A stretch of DNA of 64,000 bases from Arabidopsis thaliana (Eukaryota; Streptophyta; Magnoliopsida; Brassicales; Brassicaceae): contig NC_003076.8 in NCBI RefSeq assembly GCF_000001735.4, positions 2,914,001 through 2,978,000 of the forward strand. Direction: 5' to 3'. Both the position numbers and the translations under genes were made by a program. This document shows positions 26,318 to 37,180 of this stretch, in pieces. The notes under the pieces are model-generated. The model worked only from the letters and a program-made list of their open reading frames with translations. It had not been told where the DNA came from and searched no databases. Position 1 is the stretch's first letter. Every line of letters begins with the position of its first letter.

Positions 26318-27201
26318 TAGCCCTGGGACTAAAATCCGCTAACCGCGAATATCCGGATCCGGATCCGTGATCCGCTCCGAAAAATCGGATATCCGGACTA
26401 AACGGATCTGAATACGGATAACAAATTTATGGATCAGACGGACCCGGATCCGGAGCCGGATAACAAAAAAAATTACATCCGGATATCCGGATCCGTCAAA
26501 ATATCTACATATTACTAGTCCTGAGACTAAAATCCGCTAGTAATATGATATTACACCAATTAAGCTTATACATTGATATCATGGGCTTAATACATACTGA
26601 TATTATTAATCTTATAGCCCATATAAGCCCAATACGACAAAGTGACATAATTTGAGTTTGTTTGTGATTTGGTGGGACACGTCATTAGGGTTTCACAACT
26701 TGTCTTCTCTCTGCCGCCGTTCTTCCATCACCATCTCTTTCACCGTCTCCAAACCATCTCCTTCACCGTCTCTATCTCATCTCCATTGCCATGAATCCAT
26801 GAACGAGATCTTCTCCTCAGTCGTTAGCCCCGCAAGAACTTCTCGTCAATGGTCACCACTTACCTCCGACTCGAGATCGTGCGCTCGTCGCTTAATTGGG
26901 AACTGAATCAATGTCGTTAAAGGTGAAGAATAGAAGAAAGCCATGGCTTGGAAATGGTGGTTTGTAGATTGCGAAAGCTTATGACAAACATTGGTGGATT
27001 CGATCTGGGTTGTAAAAGAGAATCGGATTTGATCCCCATAGAAAAAAAACGGATCCGACGATTTTTTTTGCGGATACCCGGATTCCGAATATCCGTAGCA
27101 AACGGATGCGGAGCCGAATATTATATCTACGGATCCGGCGGTTACGGACCGGATCCGGATACTCCAAAAAAACCCGGATATCCGGATCCGTAACAGGCCT
27201 A
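26318..27201. mobile_element. Non-autonomous hAT-type DNA transposon
   Basis: The element is 884 bp long and flanked by an exact 8-bp direct repeat, CTAGACAC, at 26310-26317 and 27202-27209, the target-site length of hAT elements. Its ends are imperfect inverted repeats: left TAGCCCTGGGAC, right (read inwards) TAGGCCTGTTAC. Both subterminal regions (about 26340-26500 and 27047-27195) are packed with CGGATCCGGAT and CGGATATCCGG motifs, as expected for transposase-binding arrays. No transposase is encoded. The middle (about 26640-26960) is of different composition, lacks the CGGAT motif and resembles a gene leader and first exon (AGGGTTT, then CT-rich sequence). Confidence 0.85.
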
Positions 27202-27209
27202 CTAGACAC
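27202..27209. repeat. 8-bp target-site duplication, right
   Basis: CTAGACAC, the partner of 26310-26317. Confidence 0.85.
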
Positions 27210-27863
27210 TATACTTTATTTTTTTTATCAAATATGAAATGTTTACTTTTGAATATACTATGCAAATTGCAAATCTAACTCTAGGCAAGTCTTTAATTCT
27301 CTATGTGAAGACACCAAAACGCTTGGTTTCAAGTTCCAACTGATAACTAGTAACTAGTAAGTAACCAAAAATATAACATTTGAATCTAAAGAGTTTAAAG
27401 GCCTCATTAGAGTCCTGAAAATTTATAACAGAAAAAGTATCAGCCGCATGATAGTTGATAGCAACTTCTCCATATAATCGTGTTTGTAACAAATAACGAA
27501 ATCGAGAGACTGGATAGAAATAAACTAGATTGAGAGTTTACAAAAAAGAAAGCAAACGACACCAAATCTATAAAATAATAAGAATCAAGAGTTAGCCTTC
27601 AACTCCGTAAGCCCATTCAAGGCCTCACAATAACCAACCCAAACATTCCACGCCTTATACCAATCCCCAAATACTTAATGCCTTCAACTTCGAATTGCCA
27701 CATCGTTGGTGGTTGTTTATCTTGGAGCTAATGGGCTGATTTTCATGGGCCCATTAGATATTTTTGCTATTTTTTCGACACAAAATTGTTGAAACTCGAG
27801 TTTCTCGAAGTAAGTGATCGGTTTTTAGATCTTTTTGGTCTCTTCAGTCGGAACTGAAAATTC
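27210..27863. other. Intergenic: spacer and PPR-gene promoter
   Basis: Mostly AT-rich without a gene. A segment at about 27590-27710 is unusually GC-rich and gives short gene-like peptides on the minus strand (for example WYKAWNVWVGYCEALNG), perhaps a gene relic, but I could not identify it. The last ~130 bases hold site II motifs. Confidence 0.45.
27731..27754 (+). promoter_or_regulatory. Site II (TGGGCY) cluster upstream of the PPR gene
   Basis: ATGGGCT and ATGGGCCCAT lie about 110-130 bp before the start codon. Site II elements bind TCP factors and are common upstream of nuclear genes for organelle and ribosomal proteins. Use here is inferred. Confidence 0.55.
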
Positions 27864-29324
27864 ATGGCGACTCGCTCGCTCTTCCATAGTCTTAGATGGT
27901 GAGTCTCCCTCCACCTCTCTATGTCTCCTACTGATTTCGTATTTGTTTCCTGAGATAATTGATTCACACTGCTTCTTATGAATTTAGTCGATTGACGAAT
28001 AATGGTGTTCTCGGAAGCAATTTCATTCGAAACGCCGAATCGTCACGATTCTCCAAGTCGTACAATGCTGACGCAGCAATCGGAAACTCCCTTGTCGAGG
28101 AATCGGAGGAGAAAGACGATCTGAAGAGCAGGATTTTCAGATTGAGACTTCCGAAACGTAGCGCGACTACTGTTCTCGAGAAATGGATTGGAGAAGGGAA
28201 TCAAATGACTATCAATGAACTCCGAGAGATCTCCAAAGAGCTTAGGAGAACTCGCCGTTACAAGCACGCTCTTGAGGTACTAACATCGATCATTTCCTTT
28301 TTCATTGGTTTTTCTTCGTAGCTCCTAGTTTCTAGATTGATTGCACAATTTATGATTTGTTATGTGTTGCTGCACAAAACTGCATTCTTCTGGGAGCTAA
28401 TTCAAGTATTATTAACAGGTTACAGAGTGGATGGTACAGCATGAAGAATCAAAGATCTCAGATGCTGATTACGCCTCACGCATAGATCTGATTTCAAAAG
28501 TTTTCGGGATCGATGCAGCTGAACGCTACTTTGAAGGTCTGGATATAGATTCAAAGACAGCTGAAACCTATACTTCTCTCCTTCATGCTTATGCTGCCTC
28601 CAAACAAACCGAACGAGCCGAGGCCTTGTTCAAGAGAATCATTGAGAGTGATAGTCTCACTTTTGGTGCCATCACATACAACGAGATGATGACTTTATAC
28701 ATGTCAGTTGGGCAAGTTGAGAAAGTACCTGAGGTTATTGAAGTGTTAAAGCAGAAAAAGGTTTCTCCGGATATTTTTACTTATAATTTGTGGCTAAGTT
28801 CATGTGCTGCAACCTTTAATATAGATGAGCTTAGAAAGATTCTTGAAGAGATGAGGCATGATGCTAGTTCCAATGAGGGTTGGGTTCGGTATATCGATCT
28901 TACTAGCATCTACATAAACAGTAGTAGAGTAACTAATGCAGAGTCTACTTTGCCTGTCGAAGCTGAGAAATCTATTTCGCAAAGAGAATGGATCACATAT
29001 GACTTCCTTATGATTCTGCACACTGGTCTAGGGAACAAGGTTATGATAGATCAGATTTGGAAGTCTTTGAGAAACACCAACCAGATATTGAGTAGTAGAA
29101 GCTACATTTGTGTTCTTTCATCTTATCTAATGCTTGGTCATTTGAGAGAAGCCGAGGAGATTATCCATCAGTGGAAAGAGTCTAAAACGACAGAGTTTGA
29201 TGCTTCTGCTTGCTTGAGGATCTTGAATGCTTTTCGAGATGTTGGTTTAGAGGGAATAGCCAGCGGCTTTCACTTGATCTTGGTGCATAACAAATGCAGC
29301 TTGGAGAATGAAGGATCATCTTAA
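27864..29324 (+). CDS. P-class pentatricopeptide repeat protein, probably mitochondrial
   Basis: Three exons: 27864-27898, 27988-28276 and 28419-29324, giving 409 aa (recalled as AT5G09450). The N-terminus MATRSLFHSLRCRLTNN is rich in Arg and Ser with no acid, as in a mitochondrial presequence. PPR motifs are visible as TAETYTSLLHAYAASKQTER, GAITYNEMMTLYMSVGQVEK, DIFTYNLWLSSCAATFNIDE and SRSYICVLSSYLMLGHLREA. No E, DYW or SMR domain follows, so it is a short P-class protein of the kind that resembles yeast DMR1/LRPPRC-like family members. Such proteins bind organellar RNA and affect its stability or translation. The RNA target cannot be read from the sequence. Confidence 0.93.
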
Positions 29325-30436
29325 GATGGAGAAATAAGTTGGTGAAAATTTTATGCTCTTAGCAAGAAGAATCAGATCAAGCTCATTAATCATGGTGGAT
29401 GAATAAAATAGAGGTTTCTTCTCTTCACTGTGATTCTTAAATATCTTTTTGTTCTTTACGTGGGAGGTCATGAGACACATAGATTTCCTCACCAGAAGAT
29501 TTTGCTGCATAGTCGGAAGATGTGTTTCCTTAGGCAAGGTCCATAACATTTCATATGTAACGTCAAATTTCAAAAAGTCCAAATTTTACAACAAAAAATA
29601 GATTGTGGAGGTTTTTCTTGTATGGTTGTTGTTTAATAATAAGTCTACAAAATTTGTTTTTGGTATAGAAAAAATGATAGTTTGAAAGGTTAGAGCAAAA
29701 TCCTAGCATGTAAGAAGCCAAAGAAGGTTCCATTATTAACACTCGAGTTTATTACATGAACATGATACACAAACATGTTTAGACCCATGAGAGAAACAAC
29801 AGAAGCAAATAACATTACAATAGTACAAAACTACAAGGCCTTTGAAGAGCTTAAGAGCCAGAGAGATTAGAAAAAACAAAAAAGATGACAAGTTATGGGA
29901 TTGATAGCAACAGAAGAGTAATAATGAGACAAGAGAGAGTGGGGACATAGATTTTCACCTAATGAAAGTGGGAAGATTTCAATTTCCACAAGTCACAACC
30001 ACTCCAAAAATTTCAATATTTGCCTTTTTGATTTTTCTTCATCCACACCCACCACCACCAGACCTTCACAGAGATATTATTATTACTCACGAGTAAAGAT
30101 AATTATTAACGATCAATGAGCACCAAGACTTTGCTTTTTTCCCTTCTTTCACTTTTCTTCCACTCCAAGCACAGAAGAAAGTGACTTTTTTTTGGTTCTT
30201 TTTTGAGAGAGCATGCCAAATCCAAAAGTAAACCACTATTGATCCAGCTAGATGAACAGTGGATACGGTCCCACTAGGGTCACCAGGCGTGTTCTAATTG
30301 TTTCAAACCCACGTTAATGAATTTGAGAGAATCTTCTTCATCAGTCCTTTACCTCATTGATTATCTTTTGTCCCATGTCTTCTCTTTAACCAACCAAACA
30401 TGCCTTATCAATAGGACAAAAGGGGTTGTAGGTTTT
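29325..30436. other. Intergenic: convergent 3' ends of PPR gene and SACL1
   Basis: The PPR gene (+) and SACL1 (-) converge here, so this is mostly 3' UTR and spacer. A 70-residue minus-strand frame at 29736-29948 is Cys/Leu-rich, lacks domain features and was not accepted. Nothing else is seen. Confidence 0.5.
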
Positions 30437-31417
30437 TCACCAATGGTTATTCAAACCCTTTGATGAGTTTAAGCTTTGCTTCAGCAACTTGAGGTAATCA
30501 ATGGCTTCGTCTAGTAGTAAAAGAGCTTCTTTTCCCTTTGCCCCTGGAACTACACTCTCCAGGATTCTCAGAGCGGTGTGAATCTTGTCTTTTCTTGACT
30601 GCTCGTCGCTCAAACCAGAACCCGTTTCTTGTTTGCTTGAAATGTTTGATTCAGGAAGGTTTTCATCTGATAAGCCTTTGACTTTAGTGGTGCCCACAAG
30701 GGATGGTGATGAGTCTCTGTACGAATGGTCCAGTAGTTTCTGTCTTTTAAGAAGTGGACCATCAACAGTGCTTTCAGTTTCATCCAGCTCTTCTGTTGTT
30801 ATGTTGCACGCTTGTTGTTCAACTGTGAATGGAGAGTGACCAGTGCTCATTACTTCATCATCACTTTCCCAATCATCATTATCGTCATCATCAGAATACA
30901 GTAACGCGTTGATTTCCTCAGTGTCTTCGTGCATTTCCGAGTCTTCTTCGCCATTTTCATGATCTTCATGTTGCAATATCTTTTCTTGAATGGCATGATC
31001 TTTACTAAACCCTTTCTCTGGGTGTAGGGCACCGAGAATGTTCCCTCGCTCTGCATCCATAGAAGAAGGAAACCGCAGAGGAAATCCACATTGTAACAAA
31101 CGAGTCTGCTCTCCCGACTGATCGAATACTATAAATCTTTTCCGAGAAGACTTGAGTGCCCCCTCTGGAGCAGCACCGTTGCTAGATCGCCCATTCAAAC
31201 ATGAAACTTGTTTTCCACAAGACTGCTGATCATATCTAGACAATAAGGCTTGGAACGGTGGCTGCAAATAGCGAAACTGATGCTCAGCTGCATAAACTTT
31301 ACCGAGTTCCGGAAAAGGAATTCCAGGACGGAAATACTCAGTCGCCTTGTCCTGGACACAAGCTTGAGGATTTAAGCCTAATGGCAACCATTTCTGCTGT
31401 TTGGTATCAAGAGGCAT
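30437..31417 (-). CDS. SACL1: SAC51-like atypical bHLH protein SACL1 (bHLH143)
   Basis: Single coding exon of 326 aa (recalled as AT5G09460). The N-terminus [20 protein letters not shown] is conserved in the SAC51 family. A long acidic middle ([27 protein letters not shown]) precedes a C-terminal helix-loop-helix ([19 protein letters not shown], then [20 protein letters not shown]). The basic part of the bHLH is weak, so DNA binding by itself is doubtful. Family knowledge: SAC51 and its relatives act in thermospermine-controlled xylem differentiation, and their mRNAs are held back by a conserved uORF that thermospermine relieves. That uORF is present just upstream. A leader intron at about 31461-31576 (GT-AG on the minus strand) is predicted between the uORF and this ORF. 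Confidence 0.94.
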   Translation of the reverse strand: MPLDTKQQKWLPLGLNPQACVQDKATEYFRPGIPFPELGKVYAAEHQFRYLQPPFQALLSRYDQQSCGKQVSCLNGRSSNGAAPEGALKSSRKRFIVFDQSGEQTRLLQCGFPLRFPSSMDAERGNILGALHPEKGFSKDHAIQEKILQHEDHENGEEDSEMHEDTEEINALLYSDDDDNDDWESDDEVMSTGHSPFTVEQQACNITTEELDETESTVDGPLLKRQKLLDHSYRDSSPSLVGTTKVKGLSDENLPESNISSKQETGSGLSDEQSRKDKIHTALRILESVVPGAKGKEALLLLDEAIDYLKLLKQSLNSSKGLNNHW

Positions 31418-31713
31418 GCTCTTGCAGTTTAAGCCAAGGGAACTTTACAGGAATACAATACTGCACGAAAAAGGAAAGGGACTAATCATTGGACATGGCT
31501 ATGAATGAGACAACTACTAGTAGCCCAACTCAAGAAAGCAATAATCCATAAAGAGTCAAAGATTCAGTTAGCATACCGATTGTGGAAGCTGTTGCTCAAA
31601 TGTGTGGAACGCAACACTTGTTGATTCTTTCTTGAAACAATCGTATAAGAAAGTAGAGACAAAAAGAAAAAAGGTGCCAGCTCCAAAAATACAAACACAA
31701 GCTCACAAACCAA

Positions 31714-31980
31714 CTACGTCACTGGTTTGAGTATATGTCTAAAGTATTCAGCCTGCAAGTGGAACAGAGACAAAAGTGTTAGATAAGAAACACAGGACTA
31801 TGAGATGAAATGTGACAAAAAAAAGAGTATAATATCATTTTTGCTGCAACAAACCTGACAATTATCCATCGGTTGGAAGCAAGCAATAACTCTCACTACA
31901 ATTGTTGGTCTGCTAGAGTCTCCGTTGTTCTCGTACTTGAATGTTCGAAATCTTGTTTGACCAGCTGATTGACTTACCAT
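31714..31980 (-). CDS. CPuORF43: Conserved peptide uORF of SACL1 (CPuORF43)
   Basis: Two small exons, 31855-31980 and 31714-31752, join through a 102-bp GT-AG intron to encode 54 aa. Key parts are QTRFRTFKYENN, IVVRVIACFQPMDNCQ and, after the splice, AEYFRHILKPVT then TAG. That C-terminal block is the hallmark of the SAC51-family uORFs, whose nascent peptide stalls ribosomes and represses the main ORF unless thermospermine is present. With the predicted second leader intron removed, the uORF stop would lie about 180 nt before the main ATG. Exon 1 alone reads on to a different tail ending in HFIS, so intron retention would replace the conserved C-terminus. The start ATG is followed at once by GTAAGT. 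Confidence 0.9.
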
Positions 31981-33090
31981 AATAATAACTTTTCCAAACT
32001 CTCGAATGTAAAACTAGTGTTTCTCCACAGAACAGAGTAAGTCACCAAAAGACAGATGACTTGAAGAAGAAAAAGAGAAGCTTTAAGGGTTTAGATGATC
32101 CTATACTGGTCACAGTGGAAAACGTAGAAACGTTGGGATCCCATTATTAAAGAGTTTAGAAAAGGCTGAGGATTTAGAAGAAGATTGAAGATGGGGTTTT
32201 TCAAGGCAGAGAAAAAGTTTACAGAATAACTCGGCAATACAGATTCAAGCTCACAACTTTACGGTACACATCAACAGACCTTGTGAACCAACTCATGCTG
32301 TTTTTCTCATTCACTGCTTTGTTGTGATCCAGAGAAAGAGAGAAGAATTCTGTTACAAAACAGAGAATCATCTCATCAAATTCCAGTAATAACAAACCAA
32401 AGAAACCAAACATTCACAACAATTGAAAGGATAGAGAAACCATAAACAGCAGAAGAAGATAAGTACATGTTCTGCAGCATTGAACAAGTATAATTTATTT
32501 TAGCAAAATCAAGAACTAAAAGCTTGGATTTTGCAAGCCAAGCTACGAAAATAGAAGAATTTATCCGTTTTGGTAACGATTTAAACACATTTGCATCAAA
32601 TTCGCTGATAATTCAACTTTTTCGAGGAATAAAAAAACAGAGAGAGCACAGCGACAAACAATGGTTAAGTGAATCCAAGAAGCGTACATGGAGGAAAACA
32701 GAGGAAGATCTATGCGTGGAGATCCAGAGAGAGTGGAGAGGTTTATGAGACGAATTCACGAAAGCTTGAACGGATAAGAAACGAGAAAGCGGAATATTAT
32801 TTCGAAAATATATTTTTAGCAAATTCACTAAAAGTGGGCGTGAAGACTGAAGTGTGTGACATTGCTTTATACATCTTCTTATTTCTTGTGACGATTTTAC
32901 CCTTTTCCACCACTTTATTTACCGTCAATAATGGAGACCAGGAAAAGAAAAAGAAAAAGAAAAAAACAGTTCACATCAACCAAGTTTATTTCAGATTTTT
33001 TTTTTTTTTTTTTCATTTTTCTTTCTCTTCCAAAATTTAGATAACCAAGCTGGAACATCAACTCTAAAAACTCATTTGAGCAAAACATAA
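31981..33090. other. SACL1 5' leader and promoter region
   Basis: On the minus strand this reads as a pyrimidine-rich plant leader (about 31981-32790) typical of the long intron-containing leaders of SAC51 genes. Further short AUG-initiated frames occur (for example within 32376-32588 and 32613-32828 on the minus strand). I cannot tell which of these are in the mature mRNA. Confidence 0.4.
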
Positions 33091-33379
33091 CACCATCTCC
33101 ATTGCCCAACTTTATTTTCTTCTATTTTAATATTAACTCAATTTAAGAAGAAATATAATTAATTTTACTCTATTATATATTTTAGAATAGAGTTACTACT
33201 AAAATAGAAGAAAAATGTAGAGATTACTCTATAAATAGAACAAAAGACAACTTACTCTATATTTGTTTTCTATTTTAGAGAAAACTTTATTTTAGAGTCA
33301 TACAATGAAATAAAATACCTTTAAAATAGAGTCAATTTTAAAATAGAAGAAAAAATAGAATTGAACATTGGATATAGTC
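33091..33379. mobile_element. MITE-like AT-rich inverted repeat
   Basis: The two ends match each other in reverse complement over about 40 bp: left CCATTGCCCAACTTTATTTT, right (inverted) CCAATGTTCAATTCTATTTT, both continuing into CTTCTATTTTAA-like sequence. The interior repeats the motif CTCTATTTTAGAGT in both orientations. It has no coding capacity. It resembles the short 'ACTCTATTTTAGAGT' repeats scattered through Arabidopsis intergenic DNA. No clear target duplication was found, so the exact ends are uncertain. Confidence 0.6.
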
Positions 33380-35240
33380 TTATTATTTTGATTTTTTACT
33401 ATTCTTTTTAGTAGAAATTAAAACTAAAATACACTTTAGTATGAGTTTCAATTCATATTTCTAACACATATTTTTTATAAAGAAAAATTAAATTTATTTA
33501 ATTCAGTTCAATTTAAATTTATTTTAGAAAATACATATAGTATAATTTAAAATGCATATAATTTTGAATTGAATGGTAGAAATAATCTAAATATTTTTAT
33601 TAGTTTGGATGGTTGCAATGGGACGAGGAGTAGAGGAGGTGGAACGTAGAATATATGTAATTATGATGTATAATGGCAAACCCTCGCGATCCATAATTTC
33701 AAGCCATAAATTAATAATTATGTAATATCATAAACGTGAGAATTTCTTAGTAGTTCGTTAAAGTAAAGCCATTATATGTTCGTCTTCTTTTTAACTTTTT
33801 TTTTTTTTTTGGGGGGGGGGGCAACGTTTTTTCTTTATAATTATGAGCCAAATAGTGGAAGTGAGTTTTTAACCATTTTGGTGGTTTCTATAATCATTAT
33901 TTTTAAAGTATTAACCTTTCTTTTTAGGTGTGTGGGTGGGATGATTTGGAACATTTATGTCTTTACGATGACGCGATACAAATTGAACTATATACATTGT
34001 AACATATTTGACTAGTTTAGTAGCTAGCTAAATAATACAATATTTTTGACGTGGCTTATAAAACACCAATTTAGCCCACTCGTTTTTTCATATATAATTA
34101 CGAACTATTGTACATGATATTTTAATAAGTGATTGAGGTGAAAAACGTTGGAGCATCCACCAAATTCCATGATCATAGGAGAAAGAAAAGAAAACGAATA
34201 AAGAGGTAAGCAAGTTTGGTGAAAGAAGAAAAAAAAAGAAAAAGAGAAAGAGACGCAAGTGAATGATTAAAAAAATGCACAGGGAATTAAGTGCTTAATT
34301 GCCTTGATGACTTCTTTTTCTTTTTGGAACATTTTTTCTAAAGATTTTAATTTCTCGTTGAATCTTTTTTCTTTATTTTGATGTGATATGAGATTTGAGA
34401 ATAGTCGTTGCCGTGTGAGATCAGTGGACCCAAATGCCTACTATGTACTTCAAAATTCTTAAAATTTTAGGAAACAATTATTATGTGTTCTATTCGGAAG
34501 CAAATCATTGAAACATGTTAAAAGAAAGACAGTTAGATAGAAATTTCAGTGTGAAAAAACAAAACATAGAAATTTCAGTTCACATAATTGAGACTGGGCT
34601 TTGGTTAGATGAGTGGAGTGGCCATGCAAAATGGAGCCTAAACATGGCCTTGGACTTATTTTGGGCCATGTCTCAGCTTTGGATAACTCTTATACAATCT
34701 CATAAAACAAACACCAAATTGCCACCAGCTTCAAACTCAAGTAAAAAAACTTTAGAAAGATTTTATTTCTCTTTTATAGAGATAATATGATCAAAGTCAA
34801 TAAAAGAAAAACATTATTGTTAATCTTATTTTCTTATAATTTTTTGCATAATTTCTAATTTAGATTTTTACAAACAAACAAAAGAAATTGTAATTTAGAA
34901 GCGATATTTCATATTTTCTGTCAACCAAGAAAATAGAACATAGTACCCAAAGAAAAAAAGGAATATACCAAATGAAGGTCCCCAGCAAAAGTATATCCCC
35001 CAAGTCCAAGAGACTTGGACCGTCCGAAAAAGTCCCTTTGCTTCAATCACTATCAGTTTTCGCATTTACTAAAAAAAATATTTGTGCAAATAAATAATTT
35101 ATTTTTATACAAAAATCTCTAGTAAATATTACCTTAATCGCTATATAATTATTTTCAAAATATTTTAAACGTATATGAAATGTATGAAGAAATATGGGAA
35201 TCTCAAACATTTATTAACCTAACTACTTGAAAAAAATTAA
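33380..35240. other. AT-rich spacer downstream of DIC3
   Basis: No gene is supported on either strand. It contains a T16-G11 homopolymer pair near 33797-33821. The part next to 35240 is the probable 3' UTR of DIC3. Confidence 0.5.
33795..33821. repeat. Poly(T)-poly(G) homopolymer tract
   Basis: About 15-16 T followed directly by 11 G. Runs of G this long are rare in this genome. Confidence 0.85.
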
Positions 35241-36513
35241 TCAAAATTTAACGTCTTTTAACAGACCACGAACTTGTTCCAAGGTAAGGAACAAGATCAT
35301 CGTGAACGGTCCTTGCCTCGTCGCCGTCGGAACAAGCCCTTTGTACAAAGCCATTGGTCCTTCCTCTGCCACCATCTTCACCGCACAATCCAACGGTCCA
35401 CCGTAAATCTCCTTATCCGCATTCATCATCCTCGTCTTCACAACGTCGATGGGATTCGACGCCACCGCCGCGACGATCCCCGCCGCAAAACTCGCCGCTA
35501 CATGCGTTCCTATCCCTCCCGGCGTTCCACGGCCACCAGCTACCAAGATTTCTTTGACGTGATCATACGTAGCGAGCTGAGAAGCTGTCACGATCATGGC
35601 ACGGTTCACGGTTAGCCATGAGCCACGCCATAAACTTGAAACGCCTTCTTGCCTTGCGATCCTGTCGATCGCGTCCACGACGCTCTTGTAGTTTCTGCGA
35701 CGGTTTAACGGCAAGCTTCCGTCGGCTTGCATTCTCACCATCGCCACGTCAGCAGGATTCCCGACGACTGATCCAACGGCTCCTGCGATGAGTCCAGCTG
35801 TGATCTTGGTTACCAATGGGAAGTTACCTGTTTGGAATTATCGTTTACGTTTAATTTATTTGATCTTTTGTGTAATAATATGGAAAAAATTCGAACCAAA
35901 CAAACCGAAACTGTTTAAGATCGAAACCGAACCAGCATTTGTTTATAAATCCATTGGTTTTCTTATTTAAAACCAATAACCGAGAACTGTAAACGACTTT
36001 TAGTGTAATCAAACCAAACCAAACCGAATAAAAACCAAAATTATTTTTTGAGTAATATTGTTGCCGATCGAGTTTAGTATTATTACCGGTGAGTTGATCA
36101 GTCCACCTTCGTTTAAGAAAGTCGTATATACCCATACGGGTGGCAGAGTAAAGCATCTGACGGAGGATGGTGGCGGAGACGCCGGAGAAGAGAGCGGCGG
36201 GTCCTTCGGTTTTGACAATGTGTGCCCCTACGGCGAAAGGGGTCATGACGGAGCGCGTGGAAGAAGACGGCGCGTGAATGTGTAAGGGTAATAAGGAAAT
36301 GCTGCCGATGAGAGAGTCAAGAGCGAAAACGGGTCGGTAAGGTTTCACGGGAAGATTATGATCAAGGCTAAGATTAGGGTTAGGGTTTTGGTCGAGCGAG
36401 AAAGAATGTTCGCCTTGAAGCTGCATACGGACTTTGATGAGGTCTAATGGGTGAGTCAGAGCTCCGGCGATGATTGCGGCGATGCCACCTTCAAGAAATG
36501 GTTTGAAGCCCAT
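35241..36513 (-). CDS. DIC3: Mitochondrial dicarboxylate carrier DIC3
   Basis: Two exons on the minus strand, 36087-36513 and 35241-35827, joined in phase 1 through a 259-bp GT-AG intron, give 337 aa (recalled as AT5G09470). The three tandem mitochondrial-carrier repeats each show the PX[DE]XX[KR] signature: HPLDLIKVRMQ, NPADVAMVRMQ and NPIDVVKTRMM. An insert between the first signature and the second helix (about residues 36-90, Pro/Ser-rich) is typical of this subgroup. DIC proteins exchange malate, oxaloacetate, succinate, phosphate, sulfate and thiosulfate across the inner membrane. The intron carries AACCAAA/AACCGAA repeats of transposon-like look. Assignment to DIC3 rather than DIC1 or DIC2 rests on the recalled chromosomal neighbours. 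Confidence 0.93.
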
Positions 36514-37180
36514 TGAAACGATTACCGGAGGATTTTATTGTAAGGAGAGAATGTTTTGAGGAATGGGAATTGAAAGAAAAGAAGAGTTTGGGAGATAATA
36601 GATCTTTTGTAATAAAATGTTTGGAGAAGAAGAAATGAAATTGAACAAGTTGGAATGGAAGAAGACAAACTACTTGAGAAGAAAATAATGCAACGAGTAG
36701 TTGTGTTTGTGTACTAGTCCTGAATTACGGGTTCCAGCTTTTAGCACAATGTTTCTTGTTTTGTCTTGATGCACACCTTGGCATTACAGAAAAAGAATAA
36801 TTGAAGCTAGAGGAATAAACCAATATTGGTCAATGAAACCAATGTTCTATATCTAACATCTACTCATAAAATTTGATGTTTCATTAAGACGAACGTCATA
36901 TACACCGACAATTGACACATTATATCTTTAATTAAATATCTTACATTACATGATTTACTTAAGAGTTATATATATATTTTTTGTACCACAAGAGATATAC
37001 ATATTACAAGAGAGAATTAGTACGAGATTATATCAGGAGCGTTTAGAGACTCAATCATGACATGGTGAGGACTCTAATACTGTAATACATATGTAATCTC
37101 TCATCTTTAACCAAACACAAACCAAAACTATAATTGCATATATAGTTTATATAATCATTTGACGTTCTTTACCCATTGAT
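36514..37180. other. DIC3 promoter and upstream gene 3' region
   Basis: This holds the leader and promoter of DIC3 and the 3' UTR of the Pro-rich protein gene (both minus strand). No other gene is seen. Confidence 0.5.

Noticed and set aside
27590-27710. Gene-like minus-strand segment (WYKAWNVWVGYCEALNG)
   Set aside because: It is short, interrupted by stops in the surrounding frame and lacks a family I recognise. Noted as a possible relic only.
29736-29948. Cys/Leu-rich minus-strand ORF of 70 codons between PPR and SACL1
   Set aside because: It lies in probable 3' UTR, lacks a signal or domain, and the composition is typical of AT-rich noise.
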